From Pigoraptor chileana (taxonomy: Eukaryota > Opisthokonta > Filasterea), in NCBI GenBank assembly GCA_943704495.1, contig CALSCR010000876.1:1-22844 (forward strand): a stretch of DNA of 22,844 bases. The letters are read 5' to 3'. The notes under the pieces were generated by a model. The model was not told the DNA's origin and ran no database searches. It saw only the letters and a list, made by a program, of their open reading frames with translations. Each line of letters begins with the position of its first letter. Position 1 is the first letter of the stretch. Shown piece by piece: positions 22,770 to 22,844 of this stretch. The position numbers and the translations under genes were made by a program.

Positions 22770-22844
<75 letters not shown>
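22770..22844. repeat. (CA)n microsatellite at the right edge
   Basis: A pure ac dinucleotide run of about 75 nt reaches the end of the window. It lies in a cullin-4 intron, just upstream (coding sense) of exon 22749-22644, and reads (GT)n in the transcript. The window end in this run suggests an assembly boundary or an arbitrary cut. Further CA runs lie in cullin-4 introns at 21496-21521, 22312-22336, 22481-22501 and 22599-22620. Confidence 0.9.

Overview
The window is nuclear DNA of a eukaryote. Every confidently read gene but one is split by short GT-AG introns (about 100-380 nt), and the proteins are eukaryote-specific: an LRCH-type leucine-rich repeat protein, the TFIIIC large subunit, allantoicase, CENP-I, complex I subunit MWFE and cullin-4. 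Functional complex I implies an aerobic mitochondrion. Intron-dense genes, short intergenic regions, high-GC third codon positions and abundant (CA)n tracts would fit a unicellular holozoan or a similar free-living protist. That placement is an inference and no species is claimed.

Layout, left to right. (1) 23-3805, minus: a six-exon LRCH-like LRR protein with a very Ala/Thr/Pro-rich tail. (2) 3806-4865: a divergent promoter region with two E2F-like sites. (3) 4866-10800, plus: a ten-exon TFIIIC B-block-binding subunit (GTF3C1/Tfc3-like, 1451 aa); introns 8 and 9 carry copies of a degenerate repeat of about 68 bp. (4) 10988-11651, minus: a small two-exon coiled-coil protein of unknown function. 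(5) 11652-12072: a divergent intergenic region with TTAGGG-like (telo-box) motifs. (6) 12073-13196, plus: a broken 2-oxoglutarate/Fe(II) dioxygenase gene with a frameshift and a TAA exactly between the two iron ligands of HxD. (7) 13671-16131, plus: a complete six-exon allantoicase. (8) 16442-19515, minus: a complete five-exon CENP-I (Mis6), convergent with allantoicase. (9) 19516-20052: a divergent region with E2F-like sites. (10) 20053-20702, plus: three-exon NDUFA1 (MWFE). (11) 21280 to the right edge, minus: the C-terminal six exons of cullin-4, convergent with NDUFA1; the gene continues past the window.

The genes do not form a pathway. They cover tRNA/5S transcription (TFIIIC), purine catabolism (allantoicase), kinetochore assembly (CENP-I), respiration (MWFE) and ubiquitin ligation (CUL4), and they sit as divergent and convergent neighbours typical of compact protist genomes. 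All exon joins below were made by eye and checked for reading-phase agreement and family alignment. Five of the six intact multi-exon models (LRCH-like, TFIIIC, allantoicase, CENP-I, NDUFA1) have total lengths divisible by three from start to stop. I found no convincing undescribed multi-gene system. The items most worth a second look are the lesion in the dioxygenase, the shared intronic repeats, the unusual donor-site consensus and the E2F-like sites.
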